From Deroplatys truncata (Eukaryota; Arthropoda; Insecta; Mantodea; Mantidae), in contig CM060990.1 in NCBI GenBank assembly GCA_030765065.1, forward strand, positions 280,825,341 to 280,889,340: a stretch of 64,000 bases of DNA, written 5' to 3'. A program made the translations under genes and the position numbers. This document shows, piece by piece, positions 1 through 10,890 of the stretch (position 1 is its first letter; the number at the start of each line of letters is the position of its first letter). The notes beneath the pieces were generated by a model. That model ran no database searches. It saw only the letters and a list, made by a program, of their open reading frames with translations, and had not been told where the DNA came from.

Positions 1-2440
1 ATTACTTACAACTAAAGCTAGCAGAAAGGTATTTGTAATACTGGCAGTAGTAGCTGTTCATATGTAGTATAGGCCTTTCATGTTCATTTTAATAGGTAGT
101 GGTAATTTCTTTAACATTGACTGTGTCACATAACAATAGGCTAATTATAAATACTAGTATGCTCTGAAATGCTATGCACAAATCCACTACTGAACTAAAT
201 AAGTTTATCCTATCAGTAATGCACATTACATTACATTCGCCAACCAACTCTTTTCTATGAGTTTCAGTTTCAAATTTGGAGTGCGCATTAAATTCAGTGA
301 TGCACTAGATTCGCATAAATGCGGTATTATTTTGCTCTGTTCATTGTGTTATATAGGATTACATGCTTTATTTTGTGTGTATGTTCTGTGTTTAATAATA
401 ATCAGTCATTGTTTAAGAAAGTATCCATGGTGGTGTGGTATAGTTCTAAGGGATGTTCAACAACAAAATCCAAAATATGAATGATGGTACAAACTATTTG
501 TGGAAGAGATGTAAGTTCCTTAGGCTGCAACATTATTCAAAATAAAAGCAGTATTGCACAGTAGAAATTTACTCACAATATTATGTTTTAAGTGCTGTGC
601 AATTAGGCATAAGAAAATTCTTGATAAATATTTCTGCTTTCAAGAATTAAAGTCTGTAATTCGCAGCTAAACTGCAATTAGCCTCTAGTTTTGTTTGTAA
701 TGCTTTTTAAAATTTACTGAGTAGGTTCAAATTGCTAAAATATGCTTTAAAGGTAGCCAGTTGGATAGGGTTACCAGATTATTTTAATGAAATGTTGGAC
801 ATGGTCTAAAAATGTTAAATGTAGGAAAATTAAACTCCAAACCTAAATTACTACTCAAGCGTGTATGCATAGATTTTATATTTTCCTAAGTATTCATATA
901 ATAAAGAGTAAGAGCAGCTGTTGCTTCTTCACTTGTGTGGAGAACATATTTTATACTAAACATCTGTCTTTGATATATAATCATGACATTGTGTATAGCT
1001 TAAATGAAGCTCTTTCACATAATCAATGGCCTGCTTCTTTCATGTGTTGACCATGCTGATGTCAGTGAAAATGCTCTCTCAATATTAGTGTTGTGTGCAG
1101 AAACAGCACAGTAATTCCACTATTTAGAAACAAAGCTCTGTTTCATTTTAACAGCAATGGTTATTCTTAATACGGTGATTTACAAGCAGGTGACAGTTGC
1201 TTCAATGTACTAGTTATATAGCAGGTAAAGTAGTATCATTGCATCAATGGTTGGTCGAGCTGCAATCCAGCATAAAGACAATTTTTATATGGTGGAGGTA
1301 ATGATGCATTTAATCCAAAGGCATTTCACTAAAGTGGTCTTTGGGACCCCAGATTTCTATTTTTTTTTTTGTATAGAAATGAATGCTTTCACGTGTTGGT
1401 GTATCTATGAATAGCACAAACTCATGAATAAAAAGTGTAATAATATGTATTTTTAAGACATGTTAGGAGAAATCAAGGCCAATTTTTGTACACTTTTCTC
1501 CATCCAAACTAACACTTGAAAGATGTTCATTATTTTTATATTTCCTAAGGAGGTTTGTAACAGTTTTGATTTCAGCGGTGTTGGATATCATGGAGATGCA
1601 TATAGCTCGAACATCTTATATATAAATCTGAAGTTGCACTTGTATCAACTGGACAAATTTAATGGTTGCTTGCAAAACAAGACTAACCTCAGAATTTAGA
1701 AGAAAGGAAAAAATAAAAAGCACTTGCATGCTGTCATCTATCGCATAAAGTGTGTATCATCTTCCTTGTTATCATTGAGGGAATACAAAGTTTGTAATTT
1801 TATTAAAACAATGCTTTTTTTTTTCCATTACTACAAAATGGGGTTTACATACTATTCTTACATACAAGGCTGCATACATGGATTAGCATACTTTATTGCT
1901 ATGTATGTTAAAATCTGTGGGTGATGAGTATTTTCTTGGTATTTGCAAAGGTTAATTTTATCTCTTCTTACAAAACTATGGTTAGTCTGGTTTTGCAAGC
2001 ACCCATTCAAGCTTGATAAGCCATAAAGGAGCTACAGAAACTTCCTATCATTGCTATACATGGTTTATGATAGCAATTTTAACATTTTAGGAAAGTATTA
2101 TTTTCTAACTTGCATGCATAAGGTTGTTTTATTGACATTTAACAGTCTGATTTTCTTAACTTTAGGATAGGCATTTCAGAATTTTGTAGATTGTTAGTAC
2201 TATACTGCCTTGGTAACCACAAATTGCAGTGCTTTATCTGGGTAACAATTTTATGGCCCTACATATAGCATATTTACAATCTTTGCCTGCAGTGACCCCT
2301 ACCATGGAAAAATACCAATCCTAAAGTGGAGAAATTCAGACAATAGTTTGCAACTTTTTAACAGTATGCAGGTGTGTTTTATTTCTTACAGCATAATACA
2401 GTGTTGTATATACCATAAAGATTGGTACAGTTCTTTCTTG
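1..2440. other. AT-rich stretch, no recognised gene
   Basis: I see short open frames only. None has a recognisable domain, and none is longer than expected by chance in AT-rich DNA. There is no clear inverted repeat or tRNA-like box. It may be old, decayed repeat DNA or ordinary intergenic sequence. Confidence 0.5.
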
Positions 2441-2479
2441 GTTTCAGGAAATTAAAAACAACATTTATTTGTTGAGGGA

Positions 2480-2689
2480 GTCAACCTGCGCATACAGAAG
2501 GCCAGGTATGCTCTCAATCTGGAGCAAGAAATTTGCAAGCTACACAGAGAGGAGATGAAATTACGCACTGTGTTACTAAAGGAACAGATTGATTCAGGGA
2601 GATTACTTAAAGAGCAGCGGAAATTGCAGTTGGATTCAATAAAACCAAAATGCGAAATAAATAATTCAGTACACTTAGTTGAGTGTTGA
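2480..2689 (+). pseudogene. Myb/SANT-like protein C-terminal exon remnant, Harbinger partner gene
   Basis: About 70 codons stay open to a TGA. They form a charged amphipathic helix of the type that ends Myb/SANT-like (zeste/NAIF1-type) proteins, with a core like LEQEICKLHREEMKLRT followed by LKEQRKLQLDS. A pyrimidine-rich run ending in cag lies about 30 bases upstream and could be a splice acceptor, but the frame directly after it does not join cleanly, so a frameshift is likely. PIF/Harbinger transposons carry a Myb-like gene beside the nuclease gene, and a HARBI1-like remnant lies 1 kb away in convergent orientation. The DNA-binding repeats themselves are not visible. The helix alone is weak evidence; the context is what supports the call. 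Confidence 0.42.
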
Positions 2690-2838
2690 TTTTCTGCCCT
2701 GCTCCACAATCTGACACAAATCGCATATTTCCAGAACTTATAAACTCAATTGGTAATTGAAACCAAGTTGGAAGCTTATTTGCAAAAAACTCATTAAATC
2801 CAAGGAATTTGTAAACTAATTCTAGAAGGTTTTTATTT

Positions 2839-3067
2839 AAAATAGAGAGTTGAGGGTTGTTACACTACATCACTATGATATTCTTACTTGAACGCATTTC
2901 GGGAGACGGCTTGTTCCCATCATCAGCATTTTCTCTCAACTAACAAGCCGTCTCCCGAAACGCGTTCAAGTAAGAATATCATAGTGATGTAGTGTAACAA
3001 CCCTCAACTCTCTATTTTAAATTATGACACATCACTGTTACCAGCTTCTAAATCTTCAAAATTAGTC
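2839..3067 (+). mobile_element. Snapback retroposon copy 1, Penelope-like suspected
   Basis: Two 77-bp arms (2839-2915 and 2942-3018) are inverted copies with one mismatch, separated by a 26-bp loop. A 49-bp unpaired tail (3019-3067) follows the right arm. The unit is bounded by a perfect 13-bp direct repeat, aaggtttttattt, at 2826-2838 and 3068-3080, so the whole hairpin went in as one insertion. The minus strand of the left arm and loop contains CTGATGA (2926-2920), a possible short stem and GAAA (2900-2897), the two conserved core segments of hammerhead ribozymes. Penelope-like elements carry such motifs and often insert as inverted partial copies. No reverse transcriptase is present, so the family assignment is inference. 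Confidence 0.7.
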
Positions 3068-3654
3068 AAGGTTTTTATTTGCACAAAAACAAATTATGCC
3101 ATCTTTTACATGTATTTATAAATCTCATTTTGAAGCTTAGTTGCTTGTCTTTTCCATTTTCCAAACAATTGCTGTAGTTAAACTCGCTGGCATAGCCAGA
3201 AAAATATTAAGGGGAATTGTGTATAGGGATCCATTTTTTTTTTAAAGAACTTGTATTAATTCAAATGGTAAATATGAATTAATCCTGAGTTGAAATGTTG
3301 AAATAAATTAATGTTATATTCACAGATTAAGGTGCAGTCAGGATAGGACATTATTTTGTGTATGTCAAATGTGTTGCATCGTGAGAATTTATCGCTGCAG
3401 GCCATTTTATTTCACTACAAAATAGGGTTTCTAGTTATGTTCTAGACTGGGAGGTATTGTACTCATTCGGAAACCACAAATTTAGCACCGGAACGAAAAC
3501 ATGCTCCCGATATCTTAACGTGGTTATACCAACACCGTCTGAAGTACAGTTTCTGTTGCTGTCACCTTTGGTGATATTGTCCAAGATAATGTGGCATAAA
3601 TATAATGCTACCCGTTATTGAAGTGCCTTTCAATGAAGCATTGCCTAATTTCAT

Positions 3655-4371
3655 TTACCCTGGCATTATCTGGAAGGAATCCTGCTGCAAGTTCCAAAAT
3701 TTCCCTTCCCCCTCCCAATTATCTCCTTTGTTTATGCCTTTGTTGCATAGCACTTCACAAGCTGTTATTATTCTTGCTGAATTAGTGAGTTTGTTTTGGA
3801 GTTCAATATACAAGCAATGAAACCATCTCTTCCAGATTCCTATTAGTCTTTCAATGCCACTTCTGGTTCTTTTCAGTGTATCATTATAATTAATCTCTGA
3901 CCTATTAACCGAATTAGGAACTAGGGCGTATATATACTGCTGCTGCGGATATCCACTTGTCAAGCAAGTGACCTGGGATTTCACCCTTGCTCAGCTTCAT
4001 CCTTAGTGCACTGTTGTCAAAAATTCTGCTATCATGTGCAGAGCCAGGCCACCTAACCACAATGTCCAGAATCTTGTCATTTGGTCCAACTATCTGAACA
4101 TTGATGGAGAAATAACCTTTTCTATTTCTAAACACCTCCACATTGGCTCCACCAGGACTTTTAATTGGAATATGGGTCCCATCAACCAAACCCACTACAC
4201 CTGGGAAACCAGCTTTTTGGTAGAAGTCCACCTTTAACTTATTGAATTGCATTGAGTGTTTGGGAAATGTACAAAGCTTTTAATATGACGTGACAAGAGC
4301 TTCCGAAAGTTCAGCTATGATTCTGCATACTGTAGGTTGGCTGACGTGGTACAAATCTGCACAGACAAACT
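3655..4371 (-). pseudogene. PIF/Harbinger transposase (HARBI1-like nuclease), broken
   Basis: This encodes a DDE-superfamily nuclease that would cut and paste Harbinger DNA. The N-terminal HTH-like segment (VSQPTVCRIIAELSEAL) starts just after a good splice acceptor near 4371. It is followed by an in-frame stop near 4283, then GLVDGTHIP (first catalytic D), EVFRNRKGYFS, RWPGSAHDSRIF (second D), and in another frame SGIERLIGIWKRWF (catalytic E). All three acidic residues are present. The stop and a frameshift near 3960-3985, between the GHLL and GYPQQQ segments, inactivate it. The length is close to the second half of a normal HARBI1 protein. The preceding exon was not found. Confidence 0.88.
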
Positions 4372-4384
4372 GTAAAAAATAACA

Positions 4385-5690
4385 TTTCATGTATTAAAGT
4401 GTGCATACCAATACCAAACAAATGCAGGTATATAAAGTGTGACATTGCATTTATGCCTGTTTTGCATGAATTGTTGGAGATGGTAAAGATTTACATGGTG
4501 GAATAATAATATCCATAACAGTCCTTCATTTCTTCAATAAATTAATGTACAAAATTATATTCAACACATAACAAAGACATAATGATAGTAATAACCAAAC
4601 CATGCTCAGCAAATATATAAAGACTGGACCATGATAATGCCACTTTTCTTCAGTGCTAATGTATTTGAATATTACTGCTTTACCTGGCATTTTTGAAAGA
4701 GGTCCTGATCAATAGCATAAAATAAATGCAAATACTTAGGGGGGGGGAGCTTGCCTACTTTTTATCTTCCTTCTGTTTCTTTGAGCATGTTATGGCTCAT
4801 TTCTTTAAGGAGGGACAAACTCTTCTTTGTTTCTGAAAGCTTTTCATTGCTATTATAATCATTGGACATTATTCCGTATCCGGGAAGGAGCTATGAAATT
4901 TTACCAAGTTTGCAGAATCAATAATCATTTGCATACAGAAATACACAAGAAAGCATGTATATTATTGGTTTTCAAGTGGCCCACTCGTATATAATAACTG
5001 CATTTTATGTTGCAATGTTATCTTGTATTTACGGGAACAAAATCAAGCGCATGTATGAACTAACCTTAAAATGGTATTCACTCGTGAACTGTTTTAAAAT
5101 TGGGGATCTGACTTCCTAACCTGAAGTGTTAGCGGCTAGCAGCTTGTTATGCACAGCGGAAGCAAATCACAAATACAAGTCTCACTTCAGCATTAATTTG
5201 CAAATATACGTTTAATTATAAAGTTGTTGACATGAGATGGGCTTATGTGAAAAGATGATGCATAGAATCTCAGTGCTATCAGAATCTTGAACAGTAGTAA
5301 AATAGGTAAACCCCTGTTATAAGGTTATGTTTAGCAAGAGCACTAGATTGTTTACGACAGTGGCTTTGATGAAACGATATCGCTTCTTGAATTCAGCATC
5401 ACTGTACGTCTCCAGAGGATTCCGCAGATCACGCAAATACTGCTTATTATTAGGCAGTACAATTTCATTATAAAGCTCTTATATACTCTGCGAAATCATT
5501 ATCGTCATTAAACTCCATTGTAAGCAACTGATGCAAGATGGCATCTGCTCTCCTTATTACATGTAAGTAGAGGTCGGAGCTTCCTTATAGGAATAAGTAT
5601 TTCCTTATTCACCTTAAAGAGTGAAATCTCTGAATTGAAAATCACTGCTTAAGGACTTCCTTGAAATAAGCGATGACTATGAATTCGACC
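4385..5690. other. No gene recognised; Harbinger flank
   Basis: AT-rich sequence with a 10-base G run near 4740. It probably includes the decayed 5' part of the Harbinger element, but no domain or clear terminal inverted repeat is visible. Confidence 0.4.
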
Positions 5691-5691
5691 C

Positions 5692-6420
5692 TTAGTCATA
5701 TTTTTCTGAAGATGAAATATCCTTCAGCAACATATTGCTTTGCATCAGATATTCATGAAATTCCAAGCATGACATGCTTTTCAAATTATATTGAACCATC
5801 AGAATTGCTCCAATGGATTTAAATTTCAGCCTATTTCTGTCATTTCATTGTGCATTCATCATGCAGAAAATTCTTTCCACACATGCATTAATGGCAGGCA
5901 AACAGAAACAGAACTGGGCAATCTTTAATAGTTCAGAATATTGCTCACTATTCTTATAACAACTGAAAAATTCCACCCATTTGATGTAGCATGATATTAG
6001 TGTCAGAGTTGGGCTCATTCACTTTTTCTTTCACAAAGTTTATTGAACACACTGATTGGTTGAATGCTAATGAGTATTCAACTTTGTAACCATTCAATAA
6101 GTATTTAACAGTGCCTTCTATATGCCCACCCCAAGTTGGTATTGTCTTCAAGATCAACCATTTGAAACGCTTGAAATCAGTGAAAGTATATAACCACTTT
6201 TGTAAATAATGGAGACAAGTGATATACCTAGCAATTTTTTGCTTCTTGTTTAAAAGTCTTTAACAATGGCTGGGTTATCTATTTCTTCTAAAATGTCTTT
6301 CACAGTAAGAGGCAGAAAATTTTGCCCATTCCTCTCTTTTAGAATGTTTACAACAAAATCCAATTCATTCACAACCTCAATTACAGACACAGATTCTCTC
6401 TATGTGTTAGTTATAGATTT
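5692..6420 (-). pseudogene. hAT transposase C-terminal region, multiply frameshifted
   Basis: The minus strand carries the end of a hAT transposase. The dimerisation region reads LPAINACVERIFCMMNA, then RNRLKFKSI, an SCLEFHEYL segment and SSSEKYD before a stop at 5692-5694. This matches the conserved NA-VER-FS-MN pattern of hAT C-termini. Upstream in other frames are QFCFCLPAINA, KWVEFFSCYKNSEQY, IPTWGGHIEG (about 6090-6157) and an Asp/Glu-rich helix near 6330-6410. At least three frame changes and several stops show it is dead. The BED finger and the RNase H core were not found. Confidence 0.75.
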
Positions 6421-7404
6421 AGAAAGAAATGAGAGACTGACATACACAGTCAAAAAATGGTGTTACAGCGGCAAGAAAACAAATTAGCAGTGTTGAGTAC
6501 TAGCCAGCGAGAATGTAGTAGTAATGATAATATACTCTTTGGCGATAGTTCTCGTAGTAGTGATACAGTGCAGAAATGCAAGAATAACAGATCTCTATTA
6601 TTCAGGACCACTAATAGTGCACTATTTTTGAGAAAATAAAAAATGAAATTTTCTTGTAAATCTTTGTGCTATATCTGTGACATATATTCATGAGAATATA
6701 CTAAACTCAAATATCAAGTTTGGTGTTTTTCAGACTTTGGCTTTCAGCCATGTTGTACATACACACACAGGCATTTTTCTAAAAAAATTTTGTTATTCAG
6801 AGTGCCTCAAAATATGTGTGTGTATTTTTGATGAAACGTCAAAATGGAATTTTAGTTTGGAATGCAGTACTTCCTATATCTGCTCTAGTTAGGTGGTAGA
6901 GAAAGTAAAGGTATTGATGTGAAGCTTGGTGACATTACATATTTGTTAACAGAATTTTAACCTGTTCTAAATGACATGATTTGTATGAATGATCTGTTTT
7001 GTGTTTGAAAAAGCAATAAATGTAGTATACAGTTTTGTTTGCAAAGAAGGTGGTTGATGTAAAACAGTGTAAAGGTTTAACAAAAAGGTAGTGCAGTTCT
7101 GAAAAGTGCATTTCATTGACAACAGAAACTTTGTTAAGATTTGGCTTATGCAACACTTGTTTACTGTCTTTGCTTATAGTGTTTCTAAAGAAGACAGAAG
7201 ACAATGTGTTTCCAAAAACTGTAATAGGTGAGTAGGAAGCCTTTAAATAAGGAAACTGCTTCATATATAAAGGATGCTCTTGGCTATTGCACAGTTTTAG
7301 CGCTCAAGAGAAAAGGTGAACAAGTTTCACTTGAATGCTGCTTTCAGCTGAGTGGGAAGGTGGATATGTGGCAGACAATGATAGCATTGCTGTCCATTGT
7401 CAAC
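6421..7404. other. No gene recognised
   Basis: Several short open frames occur on both strands, including 109 codons on minus at 6935-7264, but none shows a known domain or a protein-like conserved motif. It could be the rest of the neighbouring hAT copy in decayed form. Confidence 0.35.
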
Positions 7405-8044
7405 CCATTGGAGCCCATAGAGCTCCAAAACATTTTCATGTTTCTGAGCTGCTACAACACAAACATTATATTAGGATAGAGTAGGACCTTATAAAGCCTA
7501 ATGCAGTTCAACTTGTCCACCTTCATTATTAGCACACTGTTCCCATTGCCTTGCGATTGTATGGAACACGAGCCATAAGATTTGAGGGGTTATTAGTAAG
7601 TATGCCACTCTTCATTTGTTGTTTCAGCTCATGCACATATGGCACTCTGCTAACGTAAACTCAGCTCTTGATGAAACCTCATGCAATAAAGTCAAGGGGA
7701 GTGAGGTTGAGGGAATGGGGAGTCCACATGCGATGTGCTGCCCTTCCAATCCACCAATTAGGAAAGGTCTTGTTCAAGTAGTCCCACACAATGTATAGTG
7801 CAGTGGTGCCCTATCATGTTAATAAATGATAGAGTGCAGGATACCATCCTGCCTTAATGGCTTCAGGAACAACTGTAGCACATCCAGGTAGATTGTCCCG
7901 GTAATTGTCTTGCGTTGATAATGAAGGTTATAAATGTTGAACTGCATCAGGCTTTATAAGGTCCTGCTCTGTCGTAATATAATGTTTATTGTGCTGTAGC
8001 AGACCAGGAACATGAAAATGTATTGGGAATTTATGGACACCCTG
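7405..8044 (-). mobile_element. Tc1/mariner-superfamily remnant with ~85-bp inverted repeats
   Basis: The two ends are imperfect inverted repeats of roughly 85 bp: about 7420-7503 matches the reverse complement of about 7940-8025, sharing the segment around ccttataaagcct. The right end reads accctg followed by TA, as expected for a TA-targeting element. Between them the minus strand keeps decayed pieces of a Tc-type transposase C-terminus: NWWIGRA, then a TPHSLNLTPLDF segment standing for the usual PRSPDLTPLDF, and a VSRVPYVHELK-like segment. Most of the transposase is missing. The left boundary is uncertain. Confidence 0.65.
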
Positions 8045-8090
8045 TATTTGTAATTGAAATATAGCCTTGTTTACTGTATTGCTGCTGGTA

Positions 8091-9386
8091 CGAGGTGCAT
8101 TCAAGTTATAACACCTCAGATTTTTTTTTCGCTAACTAATCGCACAAAAACTATGAAACTTGTATCACTTCTCAGCATAATCTCCCTGCAACTGCATACA
8201 TTTTTCACAACGTCAACATCATGATTCCATGGCCGCTGCGAATGCTTCTTTAGGAGTCTGTTTTGACCACTGGAAAATCTCTGATGCAATAGCAGCATAT
8301 CTAGTGAATGTGCGACCACGAAGAGTGTCTTTTATCATTGGAAACAATCAAAAGATGCTAGGACCCAGGTCAGGTGAGTAGGGAGCATGCCAAATCACTT
8401 CAAAGTTGTTTTCATGAAGAAACTGCTGCATGACACTCGCCTGATGCACTAGTGTGTTGTCTTGGTGTATGAGTACATGTGCAGCCCTTTCCGGCCTTTT
8501 TTTTCACGCAATCCTGGAAGGAGCTTCTATTTCAAAACATCTTCATAAGATGCACCTGTCACCGTAGTGCCCTTTGGAACACAATGAGTAAGGATTACTC
8601 CATCGCTATCCCAGAACATCACCATTTTTTCTGCAGTGGCACTTAGCCAAAATTTTTTTGGTGGTAGTGAATCTTTGTGATTTCTTTGAGCAGACTGGTG
8701 CTTCATTTTAGAATTGAAAAGTGGATCCATGTCTCGTCCATTGTCACATTTGATGAAAAGGAAGACCCATTCATGCCGTCATCATGCATCAACATTGCCT
8801 GGCAACATGCCATGCGCGCAGTCTTGTGGTCATCCATTAGCATTCATGGCATCCACCTGGAGTACACTTTTCACATTTTCAGGTCTTCATGCAAGATTGT
8901 GTGCACAGATTCCATAGAAATGCCAAATTTGGAGGCGATGTGTTCCACACTCATTCGGCGATCCTCCAAAACAACTTTCTCCACTCGATCATGTTGACAG
9001 ACCGGCTTTTAGGAGGCCAAGATTGTGTTAGTTTGTTGTCACACGACGATCTGCCTTCTTTGAGCTGTTGAATGCACATTAGAAACATCCATGACACCAT
9101 CACCACTTATTCACTCAACTGGCAATTAATTTCAATCATTGTCACACCATGCAAATGGAGAAAACGAATTATTACATGTTGTTCTTTTAATGAAAACATC
9201 GCCATTTGTAAGTATAAAAAACAGTCCTCACTCTCACCGCTGTTGCTAGAGTTTTGTGTGCCATACAGTGCTGCCAACTGTGTCATGCATTGACGAGTGC
9301 CTGCGTATTTTAAAACAAACTGTATGTCTTTGTTTCCAGTCATGAGAAAAAAAAACTTGGAGGTGTTATAACTAAAATGCACCTCA
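8091..9386 (-). mobile_element. Mariner element, full length but dead
   Basis: The 1,296-bp unit is flanked by TA on both sides (8089-8090 and 9387-9388). Its terminal inverted repeats are about 30-45 bp and begin CGAGGTGCATTCAAGTTATA on the left. The minus strand encodes a mariner transposase, starting near 9203 with an HTH region (IIRFLHLHGVTMIEI) and ending with APYSPDLGP and WC-RCEKCMQLQGDYAEK, the classic mariner C-terminus. A LIHQDNTLVHQA segment near 8490 corresponds to the usual catalytic HDNAPAH region. Many stops and frameshifts are present. Length, ends and target site all fit a complete mariner that has decayed in place. Confidence 0.9.
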
Positions 9387-9927
9387 TATATATGCAGGAA
9401 CAGCATCCTTTTGAGTAGAACATAAAATACAGAGAGGTCTATTTCCAGTTTTATGGAGTTTCTAGGCAGTCATCAGTCAGCCATTCAGTGAATCCATATA
9501 TTTCTTTGAAATAATGCTCATAGGAACTTGATGCAAGCATCAATGTATGTAAACTTCAGAATATAAATTCTCATCTTTCTCTTGCAGAAGAGAGAGAAAT
9601 AAATTCAAAGACTTGTCTGTTACCCAAATTAACTTGCTTAAGATTTTTCCAGCCAAAGTACTGTTTATGCATATGTAAATAAGCTTACATGAATAGAATA
9701 TCACCAAGCCAATTATTCAAATAAAATTATTGGACAGTGATGTTTCCAAGCCAAATAAATCGGTGATATATAGTACCACATTCACATGGTGTTCTATTTA
9801 TGGGCAGATGAAACAACCTGCTTTGACACTCAATATCCAATCAGTAAATGACAAAGGATGGCAGCAGTTCTTCATATTGGAGGGTAAAGAAGGCTTATTT
9901 CATAAAAGCACAGCCAAATAGTCGAGA
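9387..9927. other. No gene recognised
   Basis: AT-rich spacer between the mariner and the second snapback insertion. One open frame of 63 codons (9730-9921, +) has no recognisable domain. Confidence 0.35.
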
Positions 9928-9940
9928 ATGGGATCATTTA

Positions 9941-10146
9941 AAGATTAAAAACAGAAGCACTATTAACAGTGAAGTATTCATCATGATGGTAGATTGAGTC
10001 ACACTTTTTTACACTCAGCTTAACTAATTAAAAGTTATATAAAACAGAAACGTTTTCGAGGACAAATGCCCTCAAAAACGTTTCTGTTTTATATAACTTT
10101 TAATTAGTTAAGATGAGTGTAAAAAAGTGTGACTCTATCTACCATC
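9941..10146 (-). mobile_element. Snapback retroposon copy 2
   Basis: Two arms of about 80 bp (9982-10061 and 10070-10149) pair with about four mismatches around an 8-bp loop. An unpaired tail lies at 9941-9981. A perfect 13-bp direct repeat, atgggatcattta, at 9928-9940 and 10147-10159 marks the insertion; the last 3 bases of the right arm overlap the target duplication. The minus strand at the loop reads GAGGGC...GTCCTC then GAAAACG, the stem II plus GAAA arrangement of a hammerhead-like motif. The tail on minus resembles that of copy 1, sharing CACTGTTA, a CTTCT block and AATCTT, so the copies are related. Confidence 0.68.
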
Positions 10147-10159
10147 ATGGGATCATTTA

Positions 10160-10885
10160 TTTCTCTTTCAACTGTGTTTCGATACACTCTTTATTTTTGG
10201 AGAATTGTAATTTGGGAAGTATGCGATTTTATTGCCCCTAGAGGCAATACTGAAGATCACTCATTCTTTTCAATGAGCATGATGAAAATGCAGTGACAGT
10301 TTTTGGGATGAAGAGAGTGAAGAGATCCTTCACTTTCTTTAGTCTTAAAAATTAAAGAATCATACAATTAATGTTTATTTGAAAATTCTCAATCTAGTTG
10401 TTTCCAGAGGCTGCTGCAGTGCCTTTGCTTTGCAGCCCTTCACAAACACTTCTGTGCATTCTCAGGATGGCCAAGTGAAGAGAGAGTGAAAGGGAGGGGG
10501 TTGAGAATTCATATGCTCTATCTCTAACCACTATATCTACTAGTGGCCATGGAGAGACTGTCTGTCAAACTCTTGTCTTGTGTTAACTTGTTTGCTATGA
10601 CGTGTTGCCCAACATTTTTTCTCCCTGTGATTTTAAACCTGGAAGCGCTAGGACAATCTTAGCATACAAACATCTTTTCACTTTCTTCCCCAATTAATTT
10701 TTTTTTTCACACTCCCTTAAGGAAGGGATCAGTGTCATGCTGCTTTCCTTCCTTTGAATTATGCTCCAAGTGGCTAGTGGTTGTTATTGTTTGTGTTTGC
10801 GAAATGAATCCAATTAATGGCATAGTTTGTATACACTTGAGACACTGTTCTCCAGGTGGGAAGATGACAAAAAGAAAGACATTTT
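10160..10885. other. No gene recognised
   Basis: Mixed-composition sequence with no domain. It precedes the ZMYM/hAT remnant and may include its decayed N-terminal part. Confidence 0.35.
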
Positions 10886-10890
10886 AACAG

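Noticed and set aside
6935-7264. 109-codon minus frame
   Set aside because: No domain, Cys/Phe/Tyr-rich chance-like composition, in AT-rich DNA without supporting context.
9107-9406. 99-codon minus frame starting outside the mariner
   Set aside because: The frame begins beyond the terminal repeat and crosses it, so this start is not the transposase start; the real start is near 9203.
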